Shown: piece by piece, positions 1 through 9,106 of the stretch
How positions within the stretch are numbered: position 1 is the stretch's first letter
Layout: every line of letters starts with the position of its first letter
Source of the DNA: Phycisphaerae bacterium
GTDB lineage: Bacteria; Planctomycetota; Phycisphaerae; UBA1845; Fen-1342
Assembly (NCBI GenBank): GCA_022072445.1
Contig: JAJVHV010000007.1
Location: forward strand, 54,312-118,311
Direction of reading: 5' to 3'
DNA: 64,000 nt
Program-made: the position numbers and the translations under genes
The notes under the pieces: generated by a model
What the model saw: only the letters and a program-made list of their open reading frames with translations
Told to the model about the DNA's origin: nothing
Database searches by the model: none

Positions 1-431
1 ACTGCATGCTGGCGTGTCCGTACAACGTGCCGCGCTACGAATGGCTGGATCGGGCGCCACGGGTTCGGAAATGCGATCTCAACGGCGGCTGCGTCCAGGC
101 GTGTCCGGTGGGTGCCCTGGTGGACGGCACGCGCAAGGGCCTGATCGCGGAGGCACACCGCCGCATTGAGCGCGAGCCGCGGCGCTATCTTGATCACGTT
201 TACGGCGAGTTTGAGGGTGGCGGGACGAGTTATCTGATTCTGTCAGCGATTCCGCTGGAGCGGTTCGGGCTTCCGAGGCTGCCGCCGACGGCGCCGGGTA
301 GCTACGCTGAGCCGATTCTGGGTGCGGTTCCGGGCTGGGTGGCGGGCCTGGCGTTGTTTCTGGGGGCGTTGCATCGGCTTCAGAAGCGGCCGAGCGGCGT
401 GGAGGGGGCGGTGCGTGAGGGTGAGCCATGA
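1..431 (+). CDS. HybA-like iron-sulfur electron-transfer subunit, 5' end missing
   Basis: The reading frame enters from outside the window, so only the last 142 or so residues are seen. A CxxxCP motif at the very start (CMLACP) and a second cysteine cluster (KCDLNGGCVQACP) are those of a 4Fe-4S ferredoxin-type subunit. The C-terminus carries one hydrophobic segment (GWVAGLALFLGALH), as in HybA proteins, which pass electrons between a periplasmic catalytic subunit and a quinone-reactive membrane partner. The next gene overlaps by 4 bp and encodes that partner. Odd point: the second cluster reads C-D-L-N-G-G-C where family members usually have CxxC plus a spacer of ten or more residues, so one cysteine ligand appears lost. 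The catalytic subunit would lie upstream and is not visible. Confidence 0.75.
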   Translation, partial: CMLACPYNVPRYEWLDRAPRVRKCDLNGGCVQACPVGALVDGTRKGLIAEAHRRIEREPRRYLDHVYGEFEGGGTSYLILSAIPLERFGLPRLPPTAPGSYAEPILGAVPGWVAGLALFLGALHRLQKRPSGVEGAVREGEP

Positions 432-1624
432 GTGTCGGCGCGATTCAGGGTTTACCGAGTACGGAACGCCGGCGGCCGCGCGTCTCGAACGTGCGGTTGG
501 CGATGTCGGGATTGGTGGTGATTGCGTTCGGGCTGGCGGGTTATCGGTTCTGGGGTGGGTTGGGGGCGGCGACGAACCTGACGGACTCGATGCCGTGGGG
601 GCTGTGGATCGGCTTTGACATGCTGTGCGGGATTGCGTTGGCGGCCGGCGGGTTTGTACTGGCCGGCGCGGTGCACATTTTCGGGCTTCGCCGCTATGAG
701 CCGTTTGTGCGGCCGGCGATCGTGACGGCGCTGCTGGGCTATCTGCTGGCGATCATCGGGCTGCTGATGGACCTGGGCCGGCCGTGGGCGATCTGGCACC
801 CGCTGATCATGTGGCAGCCGCACTCGGTGATGTTCGAGGTAGCCTGGTGTGTGATGCTGTACACGACGGTGTTGTTTCTGGAGTTTTTGCCGATCGTGTT
901 CGAGCGTTTCGGGCTGACGGGGGCGCTGCGCGTCATGCGGCGGGTCATGATCGTCTTCATCGTCGCGGGCATCGTTCTATCGACCGTGCATCAGAGCTCG
1001 CTCGGCTCGCTGTTCGTGATGATGGAGCACCGCCTGCACCCGCTGTGGTTCACGCCGCTGCTGCCGCTGCTGTTCCTGATGTCGTCGCTGGCGGTCGGCG
1101 TGGCGATGGTGATCTTCGAGGCGATTCTGTCGGGGATGATTTTCGGGCACCGTTTTCCGATGCGGCTGCTGGGGGACCTGGCCCGTGCGTTGCCGCTGAT
1201 CCTGTCGCTGTACGTCGGCTTGCGGCTGATGGATCTCAACGGGCGCGGCGAGCTGCACCGTCTGCTGGACAATTCGCTCGAGACCTGGGCGTTCATTCTG
1301 GAGATGGTGGTGGGCGTGCTGCTTCCGGGCGTGCTACTGCTCAGCCCCGAGGTGCGCTACAACCGGCTCAGGCTGTTCGGCTGTTCGATCATGGTGATCG
1401 TGGGCGTTGTCATGAATCGGCTGAACGTGTCGCTCCTGGGTCTGCTGGCCTCGTCCAGCGGCTACTTGCCGCGCTGGATCGAGATTCTGGTGTCGGGCGG
1501 CGTGGTCGCCGGCGGCCTGCTCGTGCTGTCCGTCATGAATCACCATCTTCCGATCGTCCCCGCGGCGCTGGCGGATTCGCGCGGCGCTGGTTCGGCTCAC
1601 ATGAAAGCGGAGGCTCAATCATGA
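428..1624 (+). CDS. HybB/NrfD-family quinone-reactive integral membrane subunit
   Basis: A 398-residue protein that is almost entirely transmembrane helix, about ten segments. The block PWGLWIGFDMLCGIALAAGG near residues 55-75 and DLGRPWAIWHP near residues 117-127 are the conserved loops of HybB/NrfD/PsrC proteins. These anchor periplasmic oxidoreductases and exchange electrons with the quinone pool. HQSSLGSLF near residue 190 and LHPLWFTPLLPL near residue 205 also fit HybB. The ATG overlaps the stop of the iron-sulfur subunit, and its own stop overlaps the next ATG (ATGA), so the four genes at this end look translationally coupled. HybB is favoured over PsrC from the motif wording, but without the catalytic gene the substrate (H2 or another donor) is open. 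Confidence 0.85.
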   Translation: MSVGAIQGLPSTERRRPRVSNVRLAMSGLVVIAFGLAGYRFWGGLGAATNLTDSMPWGLWIGFDMLCGIALAAGGFVLAGAVHIFGLRRYEPFVRPAIVTALLGYLLAIIGLLMDLGRPWAIWHPLIMWQPHSVMFEVAWCVMLYTTVLFLEFLPIVFERFGLTGALRVMRRVMIVFIVAGIVLSTVHQSSLGSLFVMMEHRLHPLWFTPLLPLLFLMSSLAVGVAMVIFEAILSGMIFGHRFPMRLLGDLARALPLILSLYVGLRLMDLNGRGELHRLLDNSLETWAFILEMVVGVLLPGVLLLSPEVRYNRLRLFGCSIMVIVGVVMNRLNVSLLGLLASSSGYLPRWIEILVSGGVVAGGLLVLSVMNHHLPIVPAALADSRGAGSAHMKAEAQS

Positions 1625-2031
1625 ATTCACCTGCGGCTCGCATTCTGCTGATCGACGACGATCCGCTCGTTCACGACGCGGTCAAGATGATCCTCGAACC
1701 GGAGGGGTATCAAGTCGAGGGGTGTCTGACGGGGCCGGCGGGGCTGGAGGCGCTGCGCGCTCGCCGGCCGGACGTGCTGCTGCTGGACATCATGCTGGCC
1801 AAGCCGTCCGAGGGGTTTCACCTGGTGTACAAGCTGAAGGAATATCCCGAGCTGCGCGAGATTCCGATCATCGTGCTTTCGGCGATCCGGCAGTCGTACG
1901 GCTTCGACTTCGCGCAGGAAGTCGGAAGCGAGTTTCTACCCGTGCAGCGCTTTCTGGAGAAACCCATCGACGCCGCCACGCTTCGTGAGGCGGTTCGTCA
2001 GGCGCTGTCTGAACACGAGGCCCGCACGTGA
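1621..2031 (+). CDS. Single-domain response regulator (receiver only)
   Basis: A 136-residue CheY-like receiver with no output domain. The full set of receiver residues is visible: acidic pair in LIDDDP (Asp12-13), phospho-acceptor Asp56 in LLLDIML, Ser87 in IVLSAI and Lys114 in FLEKPID. It starts in an ATGA overlap with the HybB-like gene and ends in a GTGA overlap with a histidine kinase, so it is probably made together with both. With no DNA-binding part, it would act through protein contact or as a phosphorelay step. Insertions after the acceptor Asp (KPSEGFHLVYKLKEY) resemble receivers found beside hybrid or orphan kinases. The link to the redox genes is inferred from gene order only. 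Confidence 0.88.
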   Translation: MNSPAARILLIDDDPLVHDAVKMILEPEGYQVEGCLTGPAGLEALRARRPDVLLLDIMLAKPSEGFHLVYKLKEYPELREIPIIVLSAIRQSYGFDFAQEVGSEFLPVQRFLEKPIDAATLREAVRQALSEHEART

Positions 2032-3701
2032 CGCGCATGAATGGCCTTGCCGAGCCGGCTCTGCCGGCACTTCCGCTCGCGGCGACGCGCAGCGGCGCTC
2101 TGGCGGCGCTGCTGCAGGCGCACTGGTTCATCCGCCTGCGCTGGGCGTTTGTCGCCGCCGCGCTGGCCAGCCTGGGGTTGGAGCGGTTCGTGACGCCGGC
2201 GGCGGTGCGTCCGCCGCTGCTGGTGATTCCGATTCTGCTGCTGGCGATCGTCAACCTGGTGTGGATGGGAATCGAGGACTATCTGGTTCGTCGGCTGCGG
2301 CCGCGCGCGACGGACGACGCGGGCATCATTCGCCGTTCGCTGCTGTTTGCCAACACACAGGTTGGCGTGGACTTGCTGCTGCTGACGGTGATCCTGCGGT
2401 ACACGGGTGGCGTCGAAAACCCGATGGCGATGTTCTACCTGTTCCACATGAGCATTGGGGCGTTGCTGCTGCGGCCGTGGCACGCGATCGGGCAGGGCAT
2501 CTGGGCGATGCTGCTGTACAGCGGGCTGGCAGTGGGGGAGCACCTGGAGTGGATTGCGCCGCACTACGATTTTCTGCCGCAGTTCCCCTCTCCCGGCCTC
2601 TACGCCCGCGGGGAATTCGTCGCCGCGATGCTGGTCGTGATGGCGGCGGGGGTGTTCGCGATGCTGTATTTCACACTGCACATCACGGGGCGCCTGGAGC
2701 GGCGCGAGCGCGAGCTGCATGGTGCCCACGACGCGCTGCGGCACTCGCGCGACGCGATCTTCGACCTTCAGCAGCGCCGGGCCCGCTTGCTGCAGACGGC
2801 GGCGCACCAACTGAAAGGGCCGCTGGCCACGATCGAGACGCTGGCGGGGCTGCTCGCCGACCGCGTCGTTCCGCCCGACGCGGTCGCCGGCACGTATGAG
2901 AAGATTCGGCAGCGTTGCCGGGAGGGCGTGCAGCAGGTGACAGAGCTGCTGACGCTGGCCCGTGTGCAGCGTGGCGATCCGACCCGGCACCGCCGGTCGT
3001 TCACCGACGCCGCCCAGGTTGCGCACGACGTTTGTTCGCGGTACGCGGCGTTGGCGCGAGGCCGGGGTGTGAGTCTGGACCTGCAACTGCCGGAGCACCT
3101 GGAATCGACCGTGCTGGTCGATCCCGCCGACCTGACCGACTGCCTCAGCAACCTGGTCGATAACGCGATCAAGTACACGCCAGCGCCGGGCACGGTGACT
3201 GTTTCGCTGTCGACCGGTCCGTCGAGCGCGGCGCTGGACGGTCGGTCGAGCGGCCGGTTCTCTCCGGGCGTTGAAGTGCCGGCCGAAACGGGCGGCGCCG
3301 TTGGGGCGTACGTCGCGTTGACGGTGACGGATTCGGGTCTGGGGCTCGATTCGCAGACGCTGACCGAGATTGAGGAGCCGGAGAAGGACGGCTCGATCTT
3401 CGACGCGTTCCGCCGCGGTAACAATGCGCTCTCCGCCGCCATTCCGGGCACGGGTTTGGGCCTGGCGATCGTGCGCGAGGTGGTTGAGCAGAGCGGGGGG
3501 CAGATCATCGTTCGATCGCACGAGGGGGGCGGATCGAGCTTCACGGTGGTGTTCCCGACGCAGCAGCCGCCTGGGGAGGTTGCCGGGGTCCGAAACACGC
3601 GTTCGAGCGTCCTGGTCGAGAGGACCGGCGGTGATGAGGCGATCCAGGAGCCGTCCGTGGCTCGGCCGGAGGCGCATGACGTGCATGTGACGATGGCGTG
3701 A
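2028..3701 (+). CDS. Membrane sensor histidine kinase
   Basis: A 557-residue kinase. About six hydrophobic segments occupy residues 30-225, followed by a short coiled linker and a HisKA domain with phospho-acceptor His260 in AAHQLKGPL. The ATP-binding domain has an N box (NLVDNAIKYT), a G1 box (DSGLGL), an F box (IFDAFRRG) and a G2 box (GTGLGLAIV). The GTG at 2028 overlaps the receiver gene stop; an ATG at 2037 is an alternative start. There is no periplasmic sensor domain, so the membrane helices probably sense the signal, perhaps membrane or quinone state given the upstream HybA/HybB-like genes (inference). The C-terminal 50 residues after the G2 box are charged and probably disordered. Confidence 0.9.
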   Translation: MTRMNGLAEPALPALPLAATRSGALAALLQAHWFIRLRWAFVAAALASLGLERFVTPAAVRPPLLVIPILLLAIVNLVWMGIEDYLVRRLRPRATDDAGIIRRSLLFANTQVGVDLLLLTVILRYTGGVENPMAMFYLFHMSIGALLLRPWHAIGQGIWAMLLYSGLAVGEHLEWIAPHYDFLPQFPSPGLYARGEFVAAMLVVMAAGVFAMLYFTLHITGRLERRERELHGAHDALRHSRDAIFDLQQRRARLLQTAAHQLKGPLATIETLAGLLADRVVPPDAVAGTYEKIRQRCREGVQQVTELLTLARVQRGDPTRHRRSFTDAAQVAHDVCSRYAALARGRGVSLDLQLPEHLESTVLVDPADLTDCLSNLVDNAIKYTPAPGTVTVSLSTGPSSAALDGRSSGRFSPGVEVPAETGGAVGAYVALTVTDSGLGLDSQTLTEIEEPEKDGSIFDAFRRGNNALSAAIPGTGLGLAIVREVVEQSGGQIIVRSHEGGGSSFTVVFPTQQPPGEVAGVRNTRSSVLVERTGGDEAIQEPSVARPEAHDVHVTMA

Positions 3702-3966
3702 CGGTTGGGGCGCTTGCGCGAAGGTAGGCGTACGGGCGGACGTGGCCCGTCGGCGCTCGGGGCTCGGATGGGGGCGCGATGCGCGAAGGGGGGCAACTTC
3801 GCAGGCCGCCGCTTCCTAACGAACGGGCGCGGCTCTGTTGGCGGGACTCGTGGTTCGTAGGGCCGACCCGACTCGACTAGAATGGCGCGGTTCGGCGGGA
3901 GGTGCGGTTCCCGCCGGGGAGTTGCGCCTGCCGGCGCGAGTGCCAGGGTTCCACCCAGACGAGCCG

Positions 3967-6900
3967 ATGGTTTCCGAGCGGACAGAAGCACAACGTGAGT
4001 CGAGCGGCGACGTGCCGTGGTTGCTCGTGCGCGGCGCGACACACAACAATCTGAAGGGGATCGAGGCGGCGATTCCGCTGGGGCGGTTCGTGTGCATCAC
4101 GGGCGTGTCGGGTTCGGGCAAGAGCTCGCTGGTTAACGACGTGCTGCACGCGGCGCTGGCCGCGGAGCTGAACCGGGCGGCGACGCCGGCGGGCGATTTT
4201 GAGTGTATTGAGGTTGTGGGCGGGGGGACGGCAGCGGCGAAGGCACGAAGGCACGAAGGCACGGAGGCACGAAGGGGAGAAGCGGCGAAGCGACGGAGCG
4301 ACGAAGCGACGGAGCGACGAAGGGGGCGACCGAGCGGCGAAGCGACGGAGCGACGAAGCGACGCCGGGGTGAAGCGACGGAGCGACGCAGGGGCGAGCCG
4401 GAGGCCGATCGCGGCGGGGCGGCGCGTGTTGCCGAGCGTGAAGGCGGCGCTGGACAACGTCATTGCGATCGATCAGGCGCCGATCGGCCGCACGCCGCGG
4501 AGCAATCCGGCCACGTACATCAAGGTGTTCGATCTGATCCGCGATCTGTACACGCGGCTGCCGGACAGCAAGCTGCGCGGGTATCGGCCGGGGCGTTTCA
4601 GTTTCAACGTGTCGACGGGGCCGAAGGGTGGCGGGCGGTGCGAGGCGTGCGAGGGCAACGGTGCGAACCGGATCGGGATGGATTTTCTGGCGGACGTGTG
4701 GGTGACGTGCCCGGTGTGCGAGGGGCGGCGCTTCGGGCGCGAGACGCTTCAGATTCACTACAAGGGGCGAAGCATCGCCGACGTGCTGGCGATGGACGTG
4801 CAGCAGGCGATCGAGCACTTCGACGCGCAGCCGCGCATCCGCGAGATGCTCCAGACGCTGCACGACGTCGGGCTGGACTACCTTCATCTCGGGCAGTCGA
4901 GCACGACGCTTTCCGGGGGCGAGGCGCAGCGCATCAAGCTGGCGCGCGAACTGGTGAAGCGCAGCACGGGGCGGACGATTTATGTCCTGGACGAGCCGAC
5001 GACCGGGCTGCACTTCGACGACATCCGCAAGCTGCTCGACGTGCTGCACGGCTTCGTGGACGCGGGTAACACGGTGCTGGTCATCGAGCACAATCTCGAC
5101 GTCATCCGCACCGCCGACTGGGTCATCGACCTGGGTCCCGAAGGCGGCGACGGTGGCGGGAGGATCGTCGCCGAGGGAACGCCCGAGGACATCGCCGCGA
5201 ACCGCGTGTCGGCGACGGGGCAGGCGCTGCGGAGTGGCGAAGCGAGTCTTCGCGTGGAGCGGGCGACGGCGGGGCGGCGGAAAGCGCCGGCCGTGGAGCG
5301 CGGCGGTGCCGTGGCGACCGCGGCACTCGACGCGATCATGGTGCGCGGGGCGCGCGAGAACAATCTGAAAGACCTGACGGTTTCGTTTCCGCGCGACGCC
5401 ATGACCGTCTGCACCGGCGTCTCGGGCTCGGGCAAGACCAGCTTTGCGGTCGACACGGTGTACACGGAGGGGCATCGGCGGTACGTGGAGTCGCTGTCGG
5501 CGTATGCGCGGCAGTTCGTGGGGCAGATGCGCAAGCCGCGCGTCGAGCACGTGGAGGGCTTGTCGCCGGCGATCTGCATCGAGCAGAAGTCGGCGGCGCG
5601 CAGCCCGCGCTCGACGGTCGGCACGATCACCGAAATTTACGACTACATGCGCGTGCTGTGGGCGCGGATCGGGACGCCGCACTGCCCGCGCTGCGGCATT
5701 CCGATCGGGTCGCAGACGTGCGACGAGATCGTGGATCGCGTGCTGGGGCTGGCGGCCGGAACGCCGGTGATCGTGCTGTCGCCGCTGACGCTGGGTGAGG
5801 GTGAGTCGTATGCGGCGATGTTCAACCGGCTGCGGTCGAGCGGGTATGCGCGGGTGCGGATCGACGGGGTGATTCAGGAGACGGCGATGTCGACGACGAT
5901 CGACACGCGCCGCAAGCACCGCGTGGAGGTGGTGGTGGATCGGGCGGTGATCCGGCCGCGCGACCGGCGGCGGATCGCGGAGAGCGTCGAGCACGGGCTG
6001 GCGCTGGGCAACGGCGTGGTGGTGGTGCTGGAGGAGGCTTACGAGACGGTCGCGGAAGCCGCGGGGAACGGGGCTGGGGAGGGCGAGCCGCCGGCGGTGA
6101 CACGGCACGCGGCGCGGGAGACGACCTATTCGCAGCGCTTTGCGTGCAACCGCTGTGGCACGAGCTACACGGAGCTGGGGCCGCAGAATTTCAGCTTCAA
6201 CAGTCCGCTGGGCTGGTGCGAGACGTGCGAGGGGCTGGGCGTGCAGCGCGGGGCGCCGGCGTCGGCGATTGTGGCGCGGCCGTCGCGCGGGCTGCTGGGC
6301 GGGGCGATTCGCGGGTGGGAGTCGATCGGGCGCGACGCGGCGGTGCGCGACATGCTGACGGCGCTCTGCGAGCGGCTGAACGTCGGAGTGGACACGCCGC
6401 TGGAGCGCTGGAGCGACGCGCAGTCGGCGGCGCTGATGTTCGGGTTGCCGGAGTGGATCGACGCGCCGCGCTCGGCGATGCGCCGCACAGGGGCGGCGCA
6501 GGTGCGGTTTCAATGGAAGGGATTCTTCCCGGCGATCGACGACGCGACGCGCAACAGTTGGATGCTGCGGCATCGGCTGCAGCACGCGGTGTCGGACATA
6601 CCGTGCATCACGTGCCGCGGCGGGCGGCTGCGAGCGGACGCGGCCGCGGCGCGGCTGGCGGATCGGACGATCACGGAGATTTCGCAGCTTCCGCTGACCG
6701 GCGCGCAGCGGTTCTTCGAGACGCTGAAGCTGGACGCAACGCAGCGGCGCGTGGCGGGCGAGCTGTTGAAGGAGATTCACGACCGGCTGCGTTTTCTGAT
6801 CGACGTGGGCCTCGATTACGTGACGCTGCACCGGGCCGCGGCGACGCTCTCGGGCGGCGAGTCGCAGCGCATCCGGCTGGCCGGGCAGATCGGCACCGGG

Positions 6901-9015
6901 CTGTCGGGCGTGCTGTACGTGCTGGATGAGCCGACGATCGGGCTGCACCCGCGCGACACGCGGCGGCTGATCGGCGCGCTGACGCGGCTGCGCGACCTGG
7001 GCAACACGCTGCTGCTGGTCGAGCATGATCGCGACGTGATCCGTTCGGCGGACCGGCTGCTGGACTTCGGGCCGCGGGCCGGGCGCTTCGGCGGCGAGCT
7101 GGTGTGGCAGGGAGCGGCCGGTGAGGCCGAAGCGGCCGCGGCCCGGGGCGATGCGGCGGATCGGTCGCTGACATTGGGATATCTGGCGGGCGGCCGCGCG
7201 GTCGAGATTCCACAGAACCGCCGGCCGGTGGGAGCGGCGCCGCTGGGCGCCGCGGCTGAGACGCCGCCGATGTGCGGGTGGATGATCGTGCGTGGCGCGC
7301 GGCACAACAATCTGCGCGGGATCGACGTGCCGATTCCGCTGGGGCGGCTGAGCTGCGTGACGGGCGTTTCGGGTTCGGGGAAGAGTTCGCTGGTGAATGA
7401 CATCCTGGCGCCGGCGCTGACAAATCTGCTGGTGGGCGGGGCTCCGCCGCCGGGGTCGCATGATGCGATCGAGTTCGTCGCGCCGGAAGCCACGAAGCCA
7501 CGGAGCCACGAAGCCACGAAGCCACGGAGCCACGAAGCCACGAAGGGGCGACGCCGTGAGCCGACGATTCCGATCGACAAGCTGATCAACGTGGATCAGG
7601 CCCCGATCGGCACGACGCCGCTGAGCAATCCGGCCACGTACGTGGGCGTGTATGACTGGGTTCGCGAGCTGTTCGCCCGGCTGCCGGAGAGCAAGGTGCG
7701 CGGCTGGACGGCGCAGCGCTTCAGCTTCAACCGGGCGGGCGGGCGCTGCGAGACGTGCGAGGGCTACGGGCAGAAGCTGATCGAGATGCACTTTTTGCCC
7801 GACGTGTGGGTCGAGTGCGAGACGTGCCGGGGCAAGCGCTTCACCGGCGAAACGCTCGAGGCGCGCTACCGCGGCAAGTCGATCGCCGACGTGCTGGAGA
7901 TGAGCGTCGCCGAGGCGCTGGGACTGTTCGAGAACGTGCCAAAGGTCCGGCGGCTGCTGGCGACGCTGGCGGACGTGGGGCTGGATTATCTTCAGCTTGG
8001 GCAGGCGGCGCCGACGCTTTCGGGCGGCGAGGCGCAGCGCGTCAAGCTGGCCGCCGAGCTGGGCAAGCCGAACACGGGTCGGACGCTCTATCTGCTGGAT
8101 GAGCCGACGACCGGGCTGCATTTCGACGACGTGCGCAAGCTGCTGGGCGTGCTGCACCGCCTGGCCGACCTGGGCAACACCGTGGTGGTGATCGAGCACA
8201 ATCTCGACGTGATCAAGAACGCCGACTGGATCGTCGATCTGGGGCCGGAGGCGGGCGACGCGGGCGGGCGAATCACCGCGATGGGGACGCCGGAGGAAAT
8301 CACCGGCGTCCGCGCTTTGGCGGAGTCGGCGGCCGCGCCGGCGGCGTTCACATCGGAAGCGGGTCAATCTCACACGGCTGCGGCGCTCGCGCCGTTGCTG
8401 GCGGCGGGGCCGTACGCGTTGCGTGAGGTGTACGACGCGGCGGCGCACGCGGCGAAAGAGCTGGAGATCGACCGCAGCCGGCTGGACGCGGGCGGTCAGC
8501 AGACGCGCATGCCCTGGGAGGTGGACGGGCGGCGCTGGCATCTTGAGCAGCGCGGCAGCCGCAGCGACGCGCCGCGGCGCTGGGAGCCGGGGGCGCTCGA
8601 ATACATCGAGGAGCTGGTGCAGAAGGCGGGCAAGTTCGCGCCGACGTCGTGGAACGACCGGGCGCACGTCGAGATCACGGCGCCACAGGCGGAGAAGTGG
8701 TTTCTGCACGCGCTGACCGGCGGCGAGTGGCTGCTGGAGTGTTACTTCCGCGTGCCGCGGGGTACGTTTCGCGACGATCAGCTCCAGCGCCTGCTGAAGC
8801 TCAAGACGCTGGACCAGCGCGACGACCTGCCGGTCTATGGCAACAACGCGCGCGTCGCGGTGCGGCGGCGGATGGACGGGCCGGATGCAATCGCCGTTTA
8901 CGTGCATGACCGGGCGGAGATCGACACGCCTGGTTTTCGTCGCTTCGTGCGCGAGGCGGTCAGCGCCTACTTGGCGTTGACCCGCGGCGACTCGGCCTGT
9001 CCGAAGACACCGTGA
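3967..9015 (+). CDS. uvrA: UvrA-like excinuclease ATPase with three ABC modules (C-N-C)
   Basis: A 1682-residue protein of the UvrA nucleotide-excision-repair family, against about 950 for ordinary UvrA. Module 1 (residues ~18-440) is a UvrA C-terminal half: Walker A GVSGSGKSS near 46, DQAPIGRTPRSNPATY, zinc cysteines CEACEG and CPVCEG near 225-252, LSGGEAQR near 316, Walker B VLDEPTTGL near 340. Module 2 (~457-1040) is an N-terminal half with GVSGSGKTS near 485, the UvrB-binding region, the zinc motifs CPRCG, CNRCG and CETCEG, and LSGGESQR near 961. Module 3 (~1106-1440) is a second C-half with the same motif set. The last ~240 residues are an extension I do not recognise. The loops after Walker A in modules 1 and 3 are filled by octanucleotide repeats. 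ATG 3967 was chosen because the C-half fold starts 20 residues later and a possible -10 (TAGAAT at 3878) precedes it; TTG 3838 is also open. Enlarged, duplicated UvrA proteins are known in Chlamydiae and planctomycetes. Confidence 0.88.
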   Translation: MVSERTEAQRESSGDVPWLLVRGATHNNLKGIEAAIPLGRFVCITGVSGSGKSSLVNDVLHAALAAELNRAATPAGDFECIEVVGGGTAAAKARRHEGTEARRGEAAKRRSDEATERRRGRPSGEATERRSDAGVKRRSDAGASRRPIAAGRRVLPSVKAALDNVIAIDQAPIGRTPRSNPATYIKVFDLIRDLYTRLPDSKLRGYRPGRFSFNVSTGPKGGGRCEACEGNGANRIGMDFLADVWVTCPVCEGRRFGRETLQIHYKGRSIADVLAMDVQQAIEHFDAQPRIREMLQTLHDVGLDYLHLGQSSTTLSGGEAQRIKLARELVKRSTGRTIYVLDEPTTGLHFDDIRKLLDVLHGFVDAGNTVLVIEHNLDVIRTADWVIDLGPEGGDGGGRIVAEGTPEDIAANRVSATGQALRSGEASLRVERATAGRRKAPAVERGGAVATAALDAIMVRGARENNLKDLTVSFPRDAMTVCTGVSGSGKTSFAVDTVYTEGHRRYVESLSAYARQFVGQMRKPRVEHVEGLSPAICIEQKSAARSPRSTVGTITEIYDYMRVLWARIGTPHCPRCGIPIGSQTCDEIVDRVLGLAAGTPVIVLSPLTLGEGESYAAMFNRLRSSGYARVRIDGVIQETAMSTTIDTRRKHRVEVVVDRAVIRPRDRRRIAESVEHGLALGNGVVVVLEEAYETVAEAAGNGAGEGEPPAVTRHAARETTYSQRFACNRCGTSYTELGPQNFSFNSPLGWCETCEGLGVQRGAPASAIVARPSRGLLGGAIRGWESIGRDAAVRDMLTALCERLNVGVDTPLERWSDAQSAALMFGLPEWIDAPRSAMRRTGAAQVRFQWKGFFPAIDDATRNSWMLRHRLQHAVSDIPCITCRGGRLRADAAAARLADRTITEISQLPLTGAQRFFETLKLDATQRRVAGELLKEIHDRLRFLIDVGLDYVTLHRAAATLSGGESQRIRLAGQIGTGLSGVLYVLDEPTIGLHPRDTRRLIGALTRLRDLGNTLLLVEHDRDVIRSADRLLDFGPRAGRFGGELVWQGAAGEAEAAAARGDAADRSLTLGYLAGGRAVEIPQNRRPVGAAPLGAAAETPPMCGWMIVRGARHNNLRGIDVPIPLGRLSCVTGVSGSGKSSLVNDILAPALTNLLVGGAPPPGSHDAIEFVAPEATKPRSHEATKPRSHEATKGRRREPTIPIDKLINVDQAPIGTTPLSNPATYVGVYDWVRELFARLPESKVRGWTAQRFSFNRAGGRCETCEGYGQKLIEMHFLPDVWVECETCRGKRFTGETLEARYRGKSIADVLEMSVAEALGLFENVPKVRRLLATLADVGLDYLQLGQAAPTLSGGEAQRVKLAAELGKPNTGRTLYLLDEPTTGLHFDDVRKLLGVLHRLADLGNTVVVIEHNLDVIKNADWIVDLGPEAGDAGGRITAMGTPEEITGVRALAESAAAPAAFTSEAGQSHTAAALAPLLAAGPYALREVYDAAAHAAKELEIDRSRLDAGGQQTRMPWEVDGRRWHLEQRGSRSDAPRRWEPGALEYIEELVQKAGKFAPTSWNDRAHVEITAPQAEKWFLHALTGGEWLLECYFRVPRGTFRDDQLQRLLKLKTLDQRDDLPVYGNNARVAVRRRMDGPDAIAVYVHDRAEIDTPGFRRFVREAVSAYLALTRGDSACPKTP
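4237..4400 (+). repeat. Octanucleotide array ACGRAG-GC / ACGRAG-CG inside the UvrA-like gene
   Basis: Contiguous 8-bp units (GCACGAAG type, then GAAGCGAC/GGAGCGAC type) run through the coding sequence of module 1, with short interruptions near 4274-4282, 4323-4333 and 4365-4370. They encode a charged stretch (residues ~91-145) full of RRSDEATERR-like wording between Walker A and the DQAPIG motif. Because 8 is not a multiple of 3, gain or loss of one unit would shift the frame. Confidence 0.92.
7487..7545 (+). repeat. Octanucleotide array AAGCCACG x7 inside the UvrA-like gene
   Basis: Seven tandem 8-bp units (AAGCCACG, with GAGCCACG at every third place) form a 24-bp higher-order repeat, which gives the 8-residue protein repeat SHEATKPR. 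It sits in module 3 in the loop equivalent to the one holding the array at 4237-4400, but the two variable bases of the unit are CC here rather than GC/CG. Confidence 0.95.
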
Positions 9016-9106
9016 CACTTCCCTGGCGGCATGCACCGGAGCGGAATCGGCCCGCACGGCATCACGATCGAAGCGAAGTTTGAGGCGCGTGGCGGCGCTG
9101 GGCGGT

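Noticed and set aside
3877..9057. A 1726-codon open frame antisense to the UvrA-like gene
   Set aside because: It has no recognisable motifs, is Arg/Pro-rich like other antisense frames in GC-rich DNA, and the sense strand carries all UvrA motifs.
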